Below, one piece after another: positions 1 to 6,162 of a stretch of DNA of 10,848 nt (its first letter is position 1; each line of letters begins with the position of its first letter). The stretch is from Sphingomonadaceae bacterium (GTDB taxonomy: Bacteria > Pseudomonadota > Alphaproteobacteria > Sphingomonadales > Sphingomonadaceae), in NCBI GenBank assembly GCA_019245455.1, contig JAFARM010000231.1, positions 1 through 10,848 on the forward strand. Direction: 5' to 3'. The notes beneath the pieces are model-generated. The model worked only from the letters and a program-made list of their open reading frames with translations. It was not told where the DNA came from and searched no databases. The position numbers were made by a program, and so were the translations under genes.

Positions 1-693
1 CGTCCCGAGTTTTGCCGGGTTCAAGCGGCGGACGGCGCGGCTCCCCGCCTCATGGCCCACCGCCTCGGCCGGGCCGAGGTCGGCGGCGTGGCGAACGCTG
101 TGATAGGCATAGTCGCGCTCCATCGCAGTACCCTCGCCGGCGATGACGCTGGCCGACACGCCGTAGCTCGTCGCGCGGTAGCCGCCGGCGAAGCCGCCGC
201 TCGTCGCCAGCGCGATCGTGCCGCGGCTGGCGCTCGCCCCGCCGCCCTCGGAATTGGTCACGCCGGGGACGGCGCGGGCGGCATCCTCTGCGGCCAGGGC
301 GAGGTCGCGCAGCGTGTCGGCGGCCGGGTCGCCGCCGTCGTCGAGATCGAGATCGGGCGGAGCGTCGCGCAGCAGCAGGTCGGCCGGCGCCAGGCCGGCA
401 TAGTCGTCTTCCGGGGCCTCGCGTGCCATCGCCACGGCGCGTTCGACGACCGCCGTCAGCGCCGCCGGCGACAGGTCGGACGACGACACGCTCGCCGACC
501 GCCGGCCGACGAAGACGCGCAGGCCGACCTCCTCGCCCTCCGAGCGGCCGATGTCCTCGAGCGCACCCAGCCGGACGCTGACCGACGTCGCGGCGTCGCC
601 GACATAGATGGCATCGGCCGCATCGGCCCCGGCGGCGCGTGCCGCGGCCAGGGCATCGGTCAGGCGCGACAGCGCGGCATCGACGGTCAGCAT
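1..693 (-). CDS. pmbA: PmbA/TldE family metallopeptidase-like protein, N-terminal part (runs off left edge)
   Basis: This is the first 231 codons of a TldD/PmbA (U62) family protein; the 3' part lies outside the window. The reading frame is open from the ATG at 693 to the left edge. It begins MLTVDAALSRLTDALAAARA and continues with the family pattern: an acidic Asp/Ala-rich helix, then a beta segment carrying RLGALEDIGRSEGEEVGLRV (the self-assembly half of the domain), then SDLSPAALTAVVERAVAMAR, and a later VTNSEGGGAS segment typical of PmbA. PmbA (TldE) forms a heterodimeric cytoplasmic protease with TldD, which carries the HExxxH zinc site. In E. coli the pair trims peptides such as pro-microcin B17 and degrades CcdA. 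No strong ribosome-binding site precedes the ATG. It diverges from the DUF3309 gene across an 89-base gap. Family assignment is firm; PmbA rather than TldD is judged from the N-terminal pattern. Confidence 0.87.
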   Translation of the reverse strand, partial: MLTVDAALSRLTDALAAARAAGADAADAIYVGDAATSVSVRLGALEDIGRSEGEEVGLRVFVGRRSASVSSSDLSPAALTAVVERAVAMAREAPEDDYAGLAPADLLLRDAPPDLDLDDGGDPAADTLRDLALAAEDAARAVPGVTNSEGGGASASRGTIALATSGGFAGGYRATSYGVSASVIAGEGTAMERDYAYHSVRHAADLGPAEAVGHEAGSRAVRRLNPAKLGT

Positions 694-725
694 GGCGGCG
701 GACTTAGGCAGCAGGCGTCCACGGC

Positions 726-750
726 GCAACCGTTACGGGATCGGCGCGTT
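726..750 (+). promoter_or_regulatory. Candidate EcfG (general stress sigma) type promoter upstream of the DUF3309 gene
   Basis: GCAAC (726-730), a 16-base spacer, then CGTT (747-750). The alphaproteobacterial general-stress sigma factor EcfG recognises GGAAC, a spacer of about 16-17, and CGTT, so this site has one mismatch in the -35 element. A start a few bases downstream would give a leader of about 25 nt that includes the AGGGAG ribosome-binding site at 770-775. It was found by eye and could be chance. The position and spacing are right for the small gene at 783. Confidence 0.3.
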
Positions 751-782
751 CTGCCGGCACGTTAACCATAGGGAGCGCCACC

Positions 783-941
783 ATGTCGCTGGGAACCATC
801 CTGCTGATCGTCCTCATCCTGCTCATCATCGGCGCGCTGCCGACGTGGGGCTATTCGAGCGGCTGGGGCTACGGCCCGTCGGGCGGGCTCGGCGTCATCG
901 TTGTGATCGTCGTCATCCTGGTGCTGATGGGACGGATCTAG
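783..941 (+). CDS. DUF3309 family small membrane protein (52 aa)
   Basis: A 52-residue hydrophobic peptide beginning MSLGTILLIVLILLIIGALP and ending VLMGRI. It has an N-terminal membrane segment (about residues 4-19), a short Gly/Tyr/Trp-rich turn (PTWGYSSGWGYGPSGG, 20-35) and a second membrane segment (about 36-49). This is the full layout of DUF3309 proteins, which are about 50 residues long, common in Alpha- and Betaproteobacteria, and have no established function. The ATG is preceded by AGGGAG with a 7-base spacer, which supports the start. The gene is divergent from pmbA, and its last 29 bases overlap the convergent MFS gene. A possible stress-sigma promoter lies just upstream. Confidence 0.85.
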   Translation: MSLGTILLIVLILLIIGALPTWGYSSGWGYGPSGGLGVIVVIVVILVLMGRI

Positions 942-2154
942 CCCCCGCCATGGCGCGACGGAACAGGACGAGCGTCCCGGTCGCCAGAACCGCCGCCAGA
1001 ACGAACGCCGCGCCGGGCACCCGTACCGGCGCGGCGGCAGCGGAGAAGGTGGCGAACGCCTGCGTCATCACCGGCGGGCCGACGATCGCCGCCAGGCTGA
1101 CCAGGCTCGACACCGCGCCCTGCAGCTCGCCCTGTTCGTCGCGGCCGACCTCGGCCGACATCAGCGATTGCAGCGACGGATAGACGATCCCGCCCAGCGT
1201 GCCGGCGGCGATGCCGACGTACATCATCCAGCCTTCGTCCGCCGCCGCATAGACCAGGTACGCCGCGACCGCGCTCGCCACGCCCCAGCCGACCAGCCGC
1301 CGCTCGCCGAAGCGCGGCACCAGCACGCGCGTCAGCCCGGCCTGCGCGACGATCGCCGACACGCCGACCGCCGCCAGCGACCAGCCGACCGCGCGGATGC
1401 TCCAGCCGAAGCGGGCGATGGTGTAATAGTTCCACGTCGCCTGCAGCGACATCTGCGCGAAACTCCACAGGAAGGTCGCCGTCGCCAGCGTCAGCACCGC
1501 CGGGCGCAGGTGGCGCAGGCGGACGAGCGAGCCCCAGACGTTCGCCCGCCGCCAGTCGAACGGCCGCCGCGCGTCCGCCGCGAGGCTTTCGGGCACGGCG
1601 AAGAAGCCGTAGGCGACGTTGACCAGCGCCAGCCCGGCCGCGACGAAGAATGGCGCGCGCGTGCCGTACCCCGCCAGCAGCCCGCCGAGCGCCGGGCCGA
1701 CGATGAAGCCGATGCCGAAGGCGAAGCCCAAGAGGCCGAAGTCCTGCGTCCGCCGCTCGGGCGGGGTGATGTCGGCGATATAGGCATAGGCGCTGTTGAA
1801 CGACGCGCCCGCCATGCCGGCGATGATCCGCCCGGCGAACAGCCAGGCCAGCGTCGGCGCGAAGCCCATCAGCAGGTAATCGAGCCCGAACGCCGCCAGG
1901 CTGGCGAGCAGGATCGGCCGCCGGCCGAACCGGTCCGACAGGCCGCCGAGGATCGGCCCGGACACGAACTGCATCCCCGAATAGGCGAACATCAGATAGC
2001 CGCCGAGTCGCGCCGCCTGCCCGATGTCGACGTGCGCCAGCACCATGATCAGCTTGGGCAGCACCGGGATGACGATGCCGAACCCGATCACGTCGATCAG
2101 CACCGTCAGGAAGATGAAGGCAAGCGCGCGGCGGTGGGACGGGGTGGGCATCAT
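913..2154 (-). CDS. TetA-like MFS drug:proton antiporter (TCR/Tet family)
   Basis: A 413-residue major facilitator protein of the usual length and 12-helix type for the TetA/TCR group. Helix 1 carries Asp21 in [18 protein letters not shown], which matches the conserved helix-1 Asp of TetA. The loop between helices 2 and 3 has the motif-A signature [10 protein letters not shown] (71-80). Helix 4 has [10 protein letters not shown] (108-117). Helix 5 has the antiporter motif [11 protein letters not shown] (149-158). Between helices 4 and 5, [15 protein letters not shown] is also typical of TetA relatives. The family exports tetracyclines or other small molecules in exchange for protons. Chromosomal homologues like this one usually have unknown substrates and should not be read as acquired resistance; no TetR-type repressor gene sits beside it. 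Two ATG codons (2154 and 2151) could serve as start, and neither has a strong ribosome-binding site. The 3' end overlaps the convergent DUF3309 gene by 29 bases. Confidence 0.88.
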   Translation of the reverse strand: MMPTPSHRRALAFIFLTVLIDVIGFGIVIPVLPKLIMVLAHVDIGQAARLGGYLMFAYSGMQFVSGPILGGLSDRFGRRPILLASLAAFGLDYLLMGFAPTLAWLFAGRIIAGMAGASFNSAYAYIADITPPERRTQDFGLLGFAFGIGFIVGPALGGLLAGYGTRAPFFVAAGLALVNVAYGFFAVPESLAADARRPFDWRRANVWGSLVRLRHLRPAVLTLATATFLWSFAQMSLQATWNYYTIARFGWSIRAVGWSLAAVGVSAIVAQAGLTRVLVPRFGERRLVGWGVASAVAAYLVYAAADEGWMMYVGIAAGTLGGIVYPSLQSLMSAEVGRDEQGELQGAVSSLVSLAAIVGPPVMTQAFATFSAAAAPVRVPGAAFVLAAVLATGTLVLFRRAMAGARSVPSAPG

Positions 2155-2195
2155 CGCCGCTGTAGCCGATCCACCGTCAATCGCCAGAGTCGTCC

Positions 2196-2274
2196 CGCAA
2201 TCCGTTCATCGATGCTTCAGACGAGCGGTTAGTCGACGAAAACCACCGCTTCGTCCTAGGTGAACGGATTTGCG
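2196..2274. promoter_or_regulatory. Nested inverted repeat in a divergent intergenic gap (possible structured leader or regulatory site)
   Basis: Outer arms AATCCGTTCA (2199-2208) and TGAACGGATT (2261-2270) are perfectly complementary over 10 bp. Past a single bulged T (2271) they continue with CGC (2196-2198) pairing with GCG (2272-2274). Inside lies a second stem: GACGAGCGG (2220-2228) pairs with CCGC-TTCGTC (2246-2255) over 9 bp with one bulged T (2250). Its loop contains the palindrome GTCGAC. There is no T-tract, so it is not an ordinary intrinsic terminator. It lies between the divergent MFS start (2154) and the secreted-protein start (2390) and could act as RNA structure in the plus-strand leader or as a DNA operator. 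The arms are seen directly; the function is not known. Confidence 0.5.
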
Positions 2275-2389
2275 AACGTAGAACCGTGTTGTGCCCTTCG
2301 CGACTCCCAAACGCTGCTGTAAAACTCATAACATATCAGTCGTATCGATGATTTCGGCAGTGGTCTTTGCGCAGGCGGGGGTATTCGTC

Positions 2390-3442
2390 ATGGCATGGGT
2401 TGTAACCGTTCGTTCATGCTTCGCGATGATTGCCGCATCGGCGCTCGTTGCTGGCAACGCCGCCGCCGCTTGTTGGTATCCAGACGAAGTCGTCGCCGAT
2501 CAGGTCAAGGATTTTCAGTATATGCTGATGGTTGGCGCGCTTCAATGCCGTAATGTCGATCCTGCCGGTGGTGAATCCTACAACACGTTCGTCGCGCGTC
2601 AGCGGGCAATGCTTGATGCCAAGGCTTATGTTCTGAAGAGTCACTTTCTTCGGGAGAACGGCGTCGCTCAAGGCCGGGCCGCGTACGACGAATATAATAC
2701 GGCGATGTCGAACCGGCACGCCGGGCGAACCGGCGATCCGTCGTTCTGCGGGACGATCGCCAGCTACACGCGCATGGCGGCGACATCGTCCGATCATGAT
2801 CTCGTCGTCCTCGCCGAGGCGGTGATCGAGCCGCCGGCGAGCAGCTGCACGGCCGGCTATGCCGCCCGCGCGCCGCTGCCCGCGCGCCGCGTCGAACCGG
2901 TTCCCGCCGTTGCCGTCGCGACCGAGGGCGACGACGACTTCTACCACGGCGTCGCGGTGCCAGCGCCGTATGCCGCGCTGCCGCCCGTCATGCCGGCCGT
3001 CGCCTATGCGCCGGCGACGCTGGCCGAGCGTGCGCCGGTGCCGGCCGCGCCCGTCGTCGCCGCGCCGCCTCCTGCCGAACCGATGCCGGCCGAACCGATG
3101 CCGGCCGTCGCGTATGCGCCGCCCGTGCCGGTCGCCCCGCCGCCGGCGCTCGTTCCGGTCGCGGCCCCGCCGGCAGGGGCTCTGCCGGTGCCCGTCGCGT
3201 CGCCGCCGGCTCCGTCGGCGGTGCCCTCTGAACCGCCGGCTCCGCTCCCTGCAGCGCCCGCCGCCGCGCCGGTCCGCGTTGCCGCCATCCCGACGACGGT
3301 GATCGCACCCGCGCCCGTGATCCCGCCGCAGGAGGCGAAGCCCGCGCCGTCGCCGGCCGATGCGCTGCAGGCGGCGATCGCGGCGCTGCAGGCCGCGACC
3401 GAGGCGCTGAAGGCAAGCCAGCAGACGCACCCGACGAACTGA
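2390..3442 (+). CDS. Uncharacterised secreted protein with four cysteines and an Ala/Pro-rich tail
   Basis: I do not recognise the family. Taking the ATG at 2390 gives 350 residues with a convincing signal peptide: a short basic start (MAWVVTVR), a hydrophobic core, and an Ala-rich cleavage zone before Cys28 (NAAAACWYPDE). The reading frame is open back to a GTG at 2291, but starts that far upstream would bury the signal sequence. Residues 28-153 form a compact, largely helical domain with four cysteines (28, 53, 120, 153) that could make two disulfides. Residues about 155-310 are low-complexity Ala/Pro/Val sequence with repeated MPAVAYAP and AEPMP segments. The last 30 residues (ADALQAAIAALQAATEALKA) form an amphipathic, coiled-coil-like helix. 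This suggests a periplasmic or envelope protein with an extended linker, in the manner of TonB-like spacers (inference). The first 300 bases are less GC-rich than the neighbours. The Cys is not in a good lipobox, because no Leu occupies -3. Confidence 0.75.
   Translation: MAWVVTVRSCFAMIAASALVAGNAAAACWYPDEVVADQVKDFQYMLMVGALQCRNVDPAGGESYNTFVARQRAMLDAKAYVLKSHFLRENGVAQGRAAYDEYNTAMSNRHAGRTGDPSFCGTIASYTRMAATSSDHDLVVLAEAVIEPPASSCTAGYAARAPLPARRVEPVPAVAVATEGDDDFYHGVAVPAPYAALPPVMPAVAYAPATLAERAPVPAAPVVAAPPPAEPMPAEPMPAVAYAPPVPVAPPPALVPVAAPPAGALPVPVASPPAPSAVPSEPPAPLPAAPAAAPVRVAAIPTTVIAPAPVIPPQEAKPAPSPADALQAAIAALQAATEALKASQQTHPTN
2990..3121 (+). repeat. Internal direct repeats in the Ala/Pro-rich coding region
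   Basis: A 24-bp segment encoding MPAVAYAP occurs at 2990-3013 and again at 3098-3121 with one mismatch. Between them, a 15-bp unit GCCGAACCGATGCCG is repeated in perfect tandem at 3074-3088 and 3089-3103 (encoding AEPMP twice). These repeats point to growth of the linker by duplication. Confidence 0.75.
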
Positions 3443-3477
3443 GTCCGCAGCGCGGCGGGCGCGCCGGCGCGGTCGCG

Positions 3478-4359
3478 TCAGGCCGTCCGCTGCGCCCGGT
3501 CGGCGGCGTTCGTCGCCGCGATCGCCGCTCGCGCGGCCGCCCAGTCGTCGCCGTCGAGCGCCGTCAGCCGCGCGAAGTTGCCGCCCGACACCAGCCACTG
3601 CCCGCCGTCGATCGGAATGACCGCGCCGTTGATATAGTCGCAGCCGCCGCTCATCAGGAATACGGCGAGGTTGTCGAGCTCGCTCAGCGCGCCCCACCGG
3701 CCGAGCGGGATCGATCCCGCCGACTCGCCGACCTTCGCCGCGAGCGGGGCGGGCATCAGCCGGTCGCTCATCCCCTTCGACGGGAAGGGACCGGGCGCGA
3801 TGGCGTTGGCGCGGATGCCGTGGCGGCCCCATTCGATCGCCAGGCTGTGCGTCATCGCCGCGACCCCGGCCTTCGACGTCGCCGAGGGCACGGTGAACGG
3901 CCCGCCGTTCCACACCCAGGTGGCGACGATCGACAGGATCGAGCCCTTGTGTCCGCCCTCGATCCAGCGCCGGCCCGCGGCGACGGTGACGTTGAACGTG
4001 CCCGCGGCGACGATGCCGGCGATGGCGTCGAAGGCGCGCGGCGACAGCGTTTCGGTCGGCGCGACGAAGTTGCCGGCGGCGTTGTTGACGAGGCCGGTCA
4101 GCGGGCCGCCCGCGAAGACCTGCGTCATCGCCTCGTCGATCGCGCCGCCGCTGCGGATATCGACCGCCATCGGCGTGCAGACGCCGCCGGTCGCCTCGCG
4201 CAGTTCCGCCGCCGTCTCGTCGAGGACGCCGCCGCGCCGGCCCCAGATGACCGTCTCCGCGCCGAGCGCCATGAAGGCGCGCGTCATCGACTTGCCGAGC
4301 CCGGTGCCGCCGCCGGTGACCAGGATCTTCTGCCCGGCGAGCAGGTTTTCCGCGAACAT
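3478..4359 (-). CDS. SDR family oxidoreductase, 2,4-dienoyl-CoA reductase (DECR)-like
   Basis: A 293-residue short-chain dehydrogenase. The nucleotide-binding motif is TGGGTGLG (15-22), followed by NNAAGNF (92-98). The stretch VPSATSKAGVAAMTHSLAIEW (158-178) lacks the classical YxxxK. Ser159, Lys163 and Asn97 have the spacing I recall for Ser210, Lys214 and Asn148 of human mitochondrial DECR1. The position of its Tyr199 is Trp148 here. RANAIAPGPFPSKG and the C-terminal INGAVIPIDGGQWLVSGG also follow the DECR pattern. DECR enzymes use NADPH to reduce 2,4-dienoyl-CoA in beta-oxidation of unsaturated fatty acids. The substrate of this bacterial homologue is inferred and could be another acyl-CoA or hydroxyacyl compound. 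The ATG is preceded by AGGGGAG (complement of 4366-4372) at a good 6-base spacing. It converges on the secreted-protein gene with a 35-base gap and diverges from the tusA-like gene. Confidence 0.87.
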   Translation of the reverse strand: MFAENLLAGQKILVTGGGTGLGKSMTRAFMALGAETVIWGRRGGVLDETAAELREATGGVCTPMAVDIRSGGAIDEAMTQVFAGGPLTGLVNNAAGNFVAPTETLSPRAFDAIAGIVAAGTFNVTVAAGRRWIEGGHKGSILSIVATWVWNGGPFTVPSATSKAGVAAMTHSLAIEWGRHGIRANAIAPGPFPSKGMSDRLMPAPLAAKVGESAGSIPLGRWGALSELDNLAVFLMSGGCDYINGAVIPIDGGQWLVSGGNFARLTALDGDDWAAARAAIAATNAADRAQRTA

Positions 4360-4401
4360 GACGCTCTCCCCTTGGATGCCGCAGCCATGCTAGGCAGCGC
4401 C

Positions 4402-4692
4402 ATGTCCGGCGACCAGCCCCCGGTGCCCGATGCCGCGCCCGCTGCGGTGCCAGGGGCGGTCCCAGAAGCGGTGCCAGAAGCGGTGGTCCTCGACGCGCGC
4501 GGCTGGCGCTGTCCGTGGCCGGTGGTGCGCCTCGCGCGGGCGCTCAGGGACGGGGCAGGGGCCGTCGACCTCCTCGCCGACGATCCTGCGGCCGAGGGCG
4601 AGGTCGCCGCCTTCGCCGCTGCGCGCGGGCTGACCCTCGCCGCCATCCCCGGCGGCTGGCGCGTCATGGCGATCGAGCCTCCGCCGGCGTGA
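4402..4692 (+). CDS. TusA-like sulfur carrier protein with an Ala/Pro/Val repeat N-terminus
   Basis: A 96-residue protein whose core (about 28-96) matches the TusA/SirA fold. It has the signature LDARGWRCPWPVVRLARAL with the CPxP motif at 37-40, where Cys37 is the predicted persulfide-carrying residue. This is followed by LLADDPAAEGEVAAFAAARG and GGWRV. TusA proteins pass sulfur from cysteine desulfurase to tRNA thiolation, molybdenum cofactor synthesis and related routes. The first 27 residues are an extra Pro/Ala-rich leader built from AVPE-type repeats. The ATG at 4402 has only a modest ribosome-binding site (TAGG). An in-frame ATG at 4387 is the alternative and adds five residues. The stop codon overlaps the GTG of exonuclease III, so the two are probably co-translated. 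Whether it is the true tRNA-thiolation TusA or a paralogue cannot be told from the sequence. Confidence 0.8.
   Translation: MSGDQPPVPDAAPAAVPGAVPEAVPEAVVLDARGWRCPWPVVRLARALRDGAGAVDLLADDPAAEGEVAAFAAARGLTLAAIPGGWRVMAIEPPPA
4444..4485 (+). repeat. 12-bp tandem repeat, about 3.5 copies, in the tusA-like 5' coding region
   Basis: Units GCGGTGCCAGGG (4444-4455), GCGGTCCCAGAA (4456-4467), GCGGTGCCAGAA (4468-4479) and a partial GCGGTG (4480-4485) encode AVPG-AVPE-AVPE-AV. The unit is a multiple of three, so gain or loss of copies would keep the frame. Confidence 0.85.
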
Positions 4693-5456
4693 AGATCGCG
4701 ACGTACAACGTCAACGGCGTCAACGGCCGGCTGCCGACCCTCCTCGCCTGGCTCGCCGAAGCGCGGCCCGACGCCGTCTGCCTGCAGGAGCTGAAGGCCC
4801 CCGACGACCGCTTCCCCGCCGCCGCGCTAGAGAAGGCGGGCTATGGTGCCGTGTGGCACGGGCAGAGCCGGTGGAACGGCGTCGCCCTCCTCGCCCGCGG
4901 CAGGGAGCCGGTGCTGACGCGGAAAGGCTTCCCCGGCGACCCGACGCCGGAGGCGAGCCGCTATATCGAGGCGGCGGTCGGCGGCGTGCTGATCGGCTGC
5001 CTTTACGCCCCCAACGGCAACCCGTGGCCGGGGCCGCGCTTCGACGCCAAGCTGGCGTGGCTAGCGGCGTTCGGGGCCTATGCCGCGGGTCTGCTGGCGC
5101 ATGGGGTGCCGGTGGTGCTCGCCGGCGACTATAACGTCGTGCCGACGCCCTTCGACCTCTACCGGCCCGGTGCGATCGCCGACAACGCGCTCGTCCAGCC
5201 GGAGGCGCGCGCCGCCTACGCCGCGCTCGTCGCGCGGGGGTGGAACGACGCGCTGCGCCACCTCTACCCCGACAAGCCGATGTTCACCTTCTGGGACTAT
5301 TTTCGTGACGCCTTTGCCCGTGACCGGGGGATGCGCATCGACCACCTGCTGCTTAGCCCGGCTGTGGCCGCAAGGCTGGCGGGCGGCGGCGTCGACCGGG
5401 AGGCACGCGGGGCGGCCGGGTCGAGCGATCACGCGCCCGCGTGGATCGTCATATAA
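4689..5456 (+). CDS. xth: Exodeoxyribonuclease III (AP endonuclease, base-excision repair)
   Basis: A 255-residue member of the exonuclease III/EEP family, close to the usual length. It cleaves DNA 5' of abasic sites and degrades 3' ends during base-excision repair in the cytoplasm. Active-site motifs are in order and at the expected places: Asn7 in IATYNVNGVN; Glu34 in VCLQELKAP (as in E. coli Asn7/Glu34); YAPNG (106-110); GDYNVVPTPFD with Asp147 and Asn149; MFTFWDYFRD; RIDHLLLSP; and SSDHAP with Asp247 and His248. The GTG start at 4689 shares bases with the TGA of the tusA-like gene (GTGA overlap), and the homology begins exactly there, so this start is preferred over upstream ones. It forms an operon-like run with the tusA-like gene, and probably with the GST gene 40 bases downstream. 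Confidence 0.93.
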   Translation: MKIATYNVNGVNGRLPTLLAWLAEARPDAVCLQELKAPDDRFPAAALEKAGYGAVWHGQSRWNGVALLARGREPVLTRKGFPGDPTPEASRYIEAAVGGVLIGCLYAPNGNPWPGPRFDAKLAWLAAFGAYAAGLLAHGVPVVLAGDYNVVPTPFDLYRPGAIADNALVQPEARAAYAALVARGWNDALRHLYPDKPMFTFWDYFRDAFARDRGMRIDHLLLSPAVAARLAGGGVDREARGAAGSSDHAPAWIVI

Positions 5457-5467
5457 TCGTGACGCTG

Positions 5468-5483
5468 AGCCGCGACCGCGGCT
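5468..5483 (+). other. Short hairpin between xth and the GST gene
   Basis: AGCCGC (5468-5473) and GCGGCT (5478-5483) form a perfect 6-bp stem with a GACC loop, just before the AGGGT ribosome-binding site of the GST gene. No T-tract follows. It could modulate GST translation or end part of the xth transcripts, but it is short enough to be chance in GC-rich DNA. Confidence 0.3.
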
Positions 5484-5496
5484 AGGGTGCGCCGCC

Positions 5497-6162
5497 ATGT
5501 GGCAGCTCCATCACTTCACCCTGTGCCCGTTCAGCCGCAAGATCCGCCTGATGTGCGCCGAGAAGGGCGTGACGCTCGAACTCGTCGCCGAGCGGCCGTG
5601 GGAGCGGCGCGACGGCTTCATGGAGCTGAACCCCGCCGGGCAGACGCCGGTGCTGCGCGAGGGGCCGGTGGTGCTGGCGGACTCCGGGGCGATCGCCGAG
5701 TATCTCGAGGAGACGGTCGAGCGCACCCCGCTGCTCGGCTCGGGCGCGGCCGAACGCGCGGAGACGCGGCGGGTGATCGCCTGGTTCGAGGGCAAGTTCT
5801 ATGCCGAGGTTGGCGTGCCGCTGCTCGCCGAACGGATGTTCAAGCGGCTGGTCGAGCGCACCGCGCCCGACGCGCGCACGGTCCGCGCCGCGGCGCGGGC
5901 GGCCGAGGCGCACATGGACTATCTCGACTTCCTGCTCGACCGGCGGCGCTGGCTGTCGGGGCCGGTGTTCGGCCTCGCCGACATCGCCGCGGCGGCGCAA
6001 CTGTCGGTCGCCGATTATCTCGGCGGCATCGACTGGGACGGGCACGAGCCGGCGCGGCAGTGGTATTCGGCGCTGAAGAGCCGCCCGACCTTCCGCCCGC
6101 TGCTCGCCGAGCGCATGGAGGGCCTCCCCCCGCCGGCGCACTATGACAAATTGGATTTCTGA
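5497..6162 (+). CDS. Glutathione S-transferase family protein
   Basis: 221 residues, the usual length for a cytosolic GST. The N-terminal thioredoxin-like domain (about 1-78) has LCPFSRKIRL, with Cys10 in the CPFS position where beta/omega-like GSTs carry their glutathione-contacting residue. It also has NPAGQTPVL with the cis-proline Pro51 and the glutathione-binding DSGAIAEYLEE (62-72). The all-helical C-terminal domain (about 88-205) includes LSGPVFGLADIAAAAQLSVADYLGG, with the conserved capping Asp of the GST C domain. Likely roles are glutathione conjugation or thiol-disulfide and dehalogenase-type chemistry; the substrate cannot be assigned. The ATG is preceded by AGGGT at a reasonable spacing. 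Its last 20 bases overlap the probable queG start codon, and it follows xth by 40 bases. Confidence 0.9.
   Translation: MWQLHHFTLCPFSRKIRLMCAEKGVTLELVAERPWERRDGFMELNPAGQTPVLREGPVVLADSGAIAEYLEETVERTPLLGSGAAERAETRRVIAWFEGKFYAEVGVPLLAERMFKRLVERTAPDARTVRAAARAAEAHMDYLDFLLDRRRWLSGPVFGLADIAAAAQLSVADYLGGIDWDGHEPARQWYSALKSRPTFRPLLAERMEGLPPPAHYDKLDF

Noticed and set aside
52..765. Plus-strand open frame opposite the pmbA fragment.
   Set aside because: The minus frame shows clear PmbA family sequence and runs off the edge; the plus frame is a composition shadow rich in Arg/Ala/Gly.
913..2154. Acquired tetracycline-resistance gene.
   Set aside because: The protein is TetA-like, but base composition matches the surroundings and there is no adjacent TetR repressor or mobile element, so a chromosomal transporter of unknown substrate is more likely.
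1168..2232. Plus-strand 354-codon frame opposite the MFS gene.
   Set aside because: It is Arg/Asp/Gln/Pro-rich with no recognisable pattern, while the minus strand encodes a complete 12-helix transporter.
2291..2389. GTG at 2291 or ATG at 2348 as start of the secreted protein.
   Set aside because: These would place 14-33 residues before an otherwise standard signal peptide. The ATG at 2390 gives the usual n, h and c regions.
3461..3470. GCGCCGGCGC palindrome between the convergent secreted-protein and SDR genes as a bidirectional terminator.
   Set aside because: It is short, has no T-tract on either side, and such motifs are expected by chance in this GC-rich sequence.
5452..5457. Perfect TATAAT as a -10 element for the GST gene.
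   Set aside because: It is formed by the last codon and stop of xth (ATA TAA T), and no -35-like hexamer lies 16-18 bases upstream.
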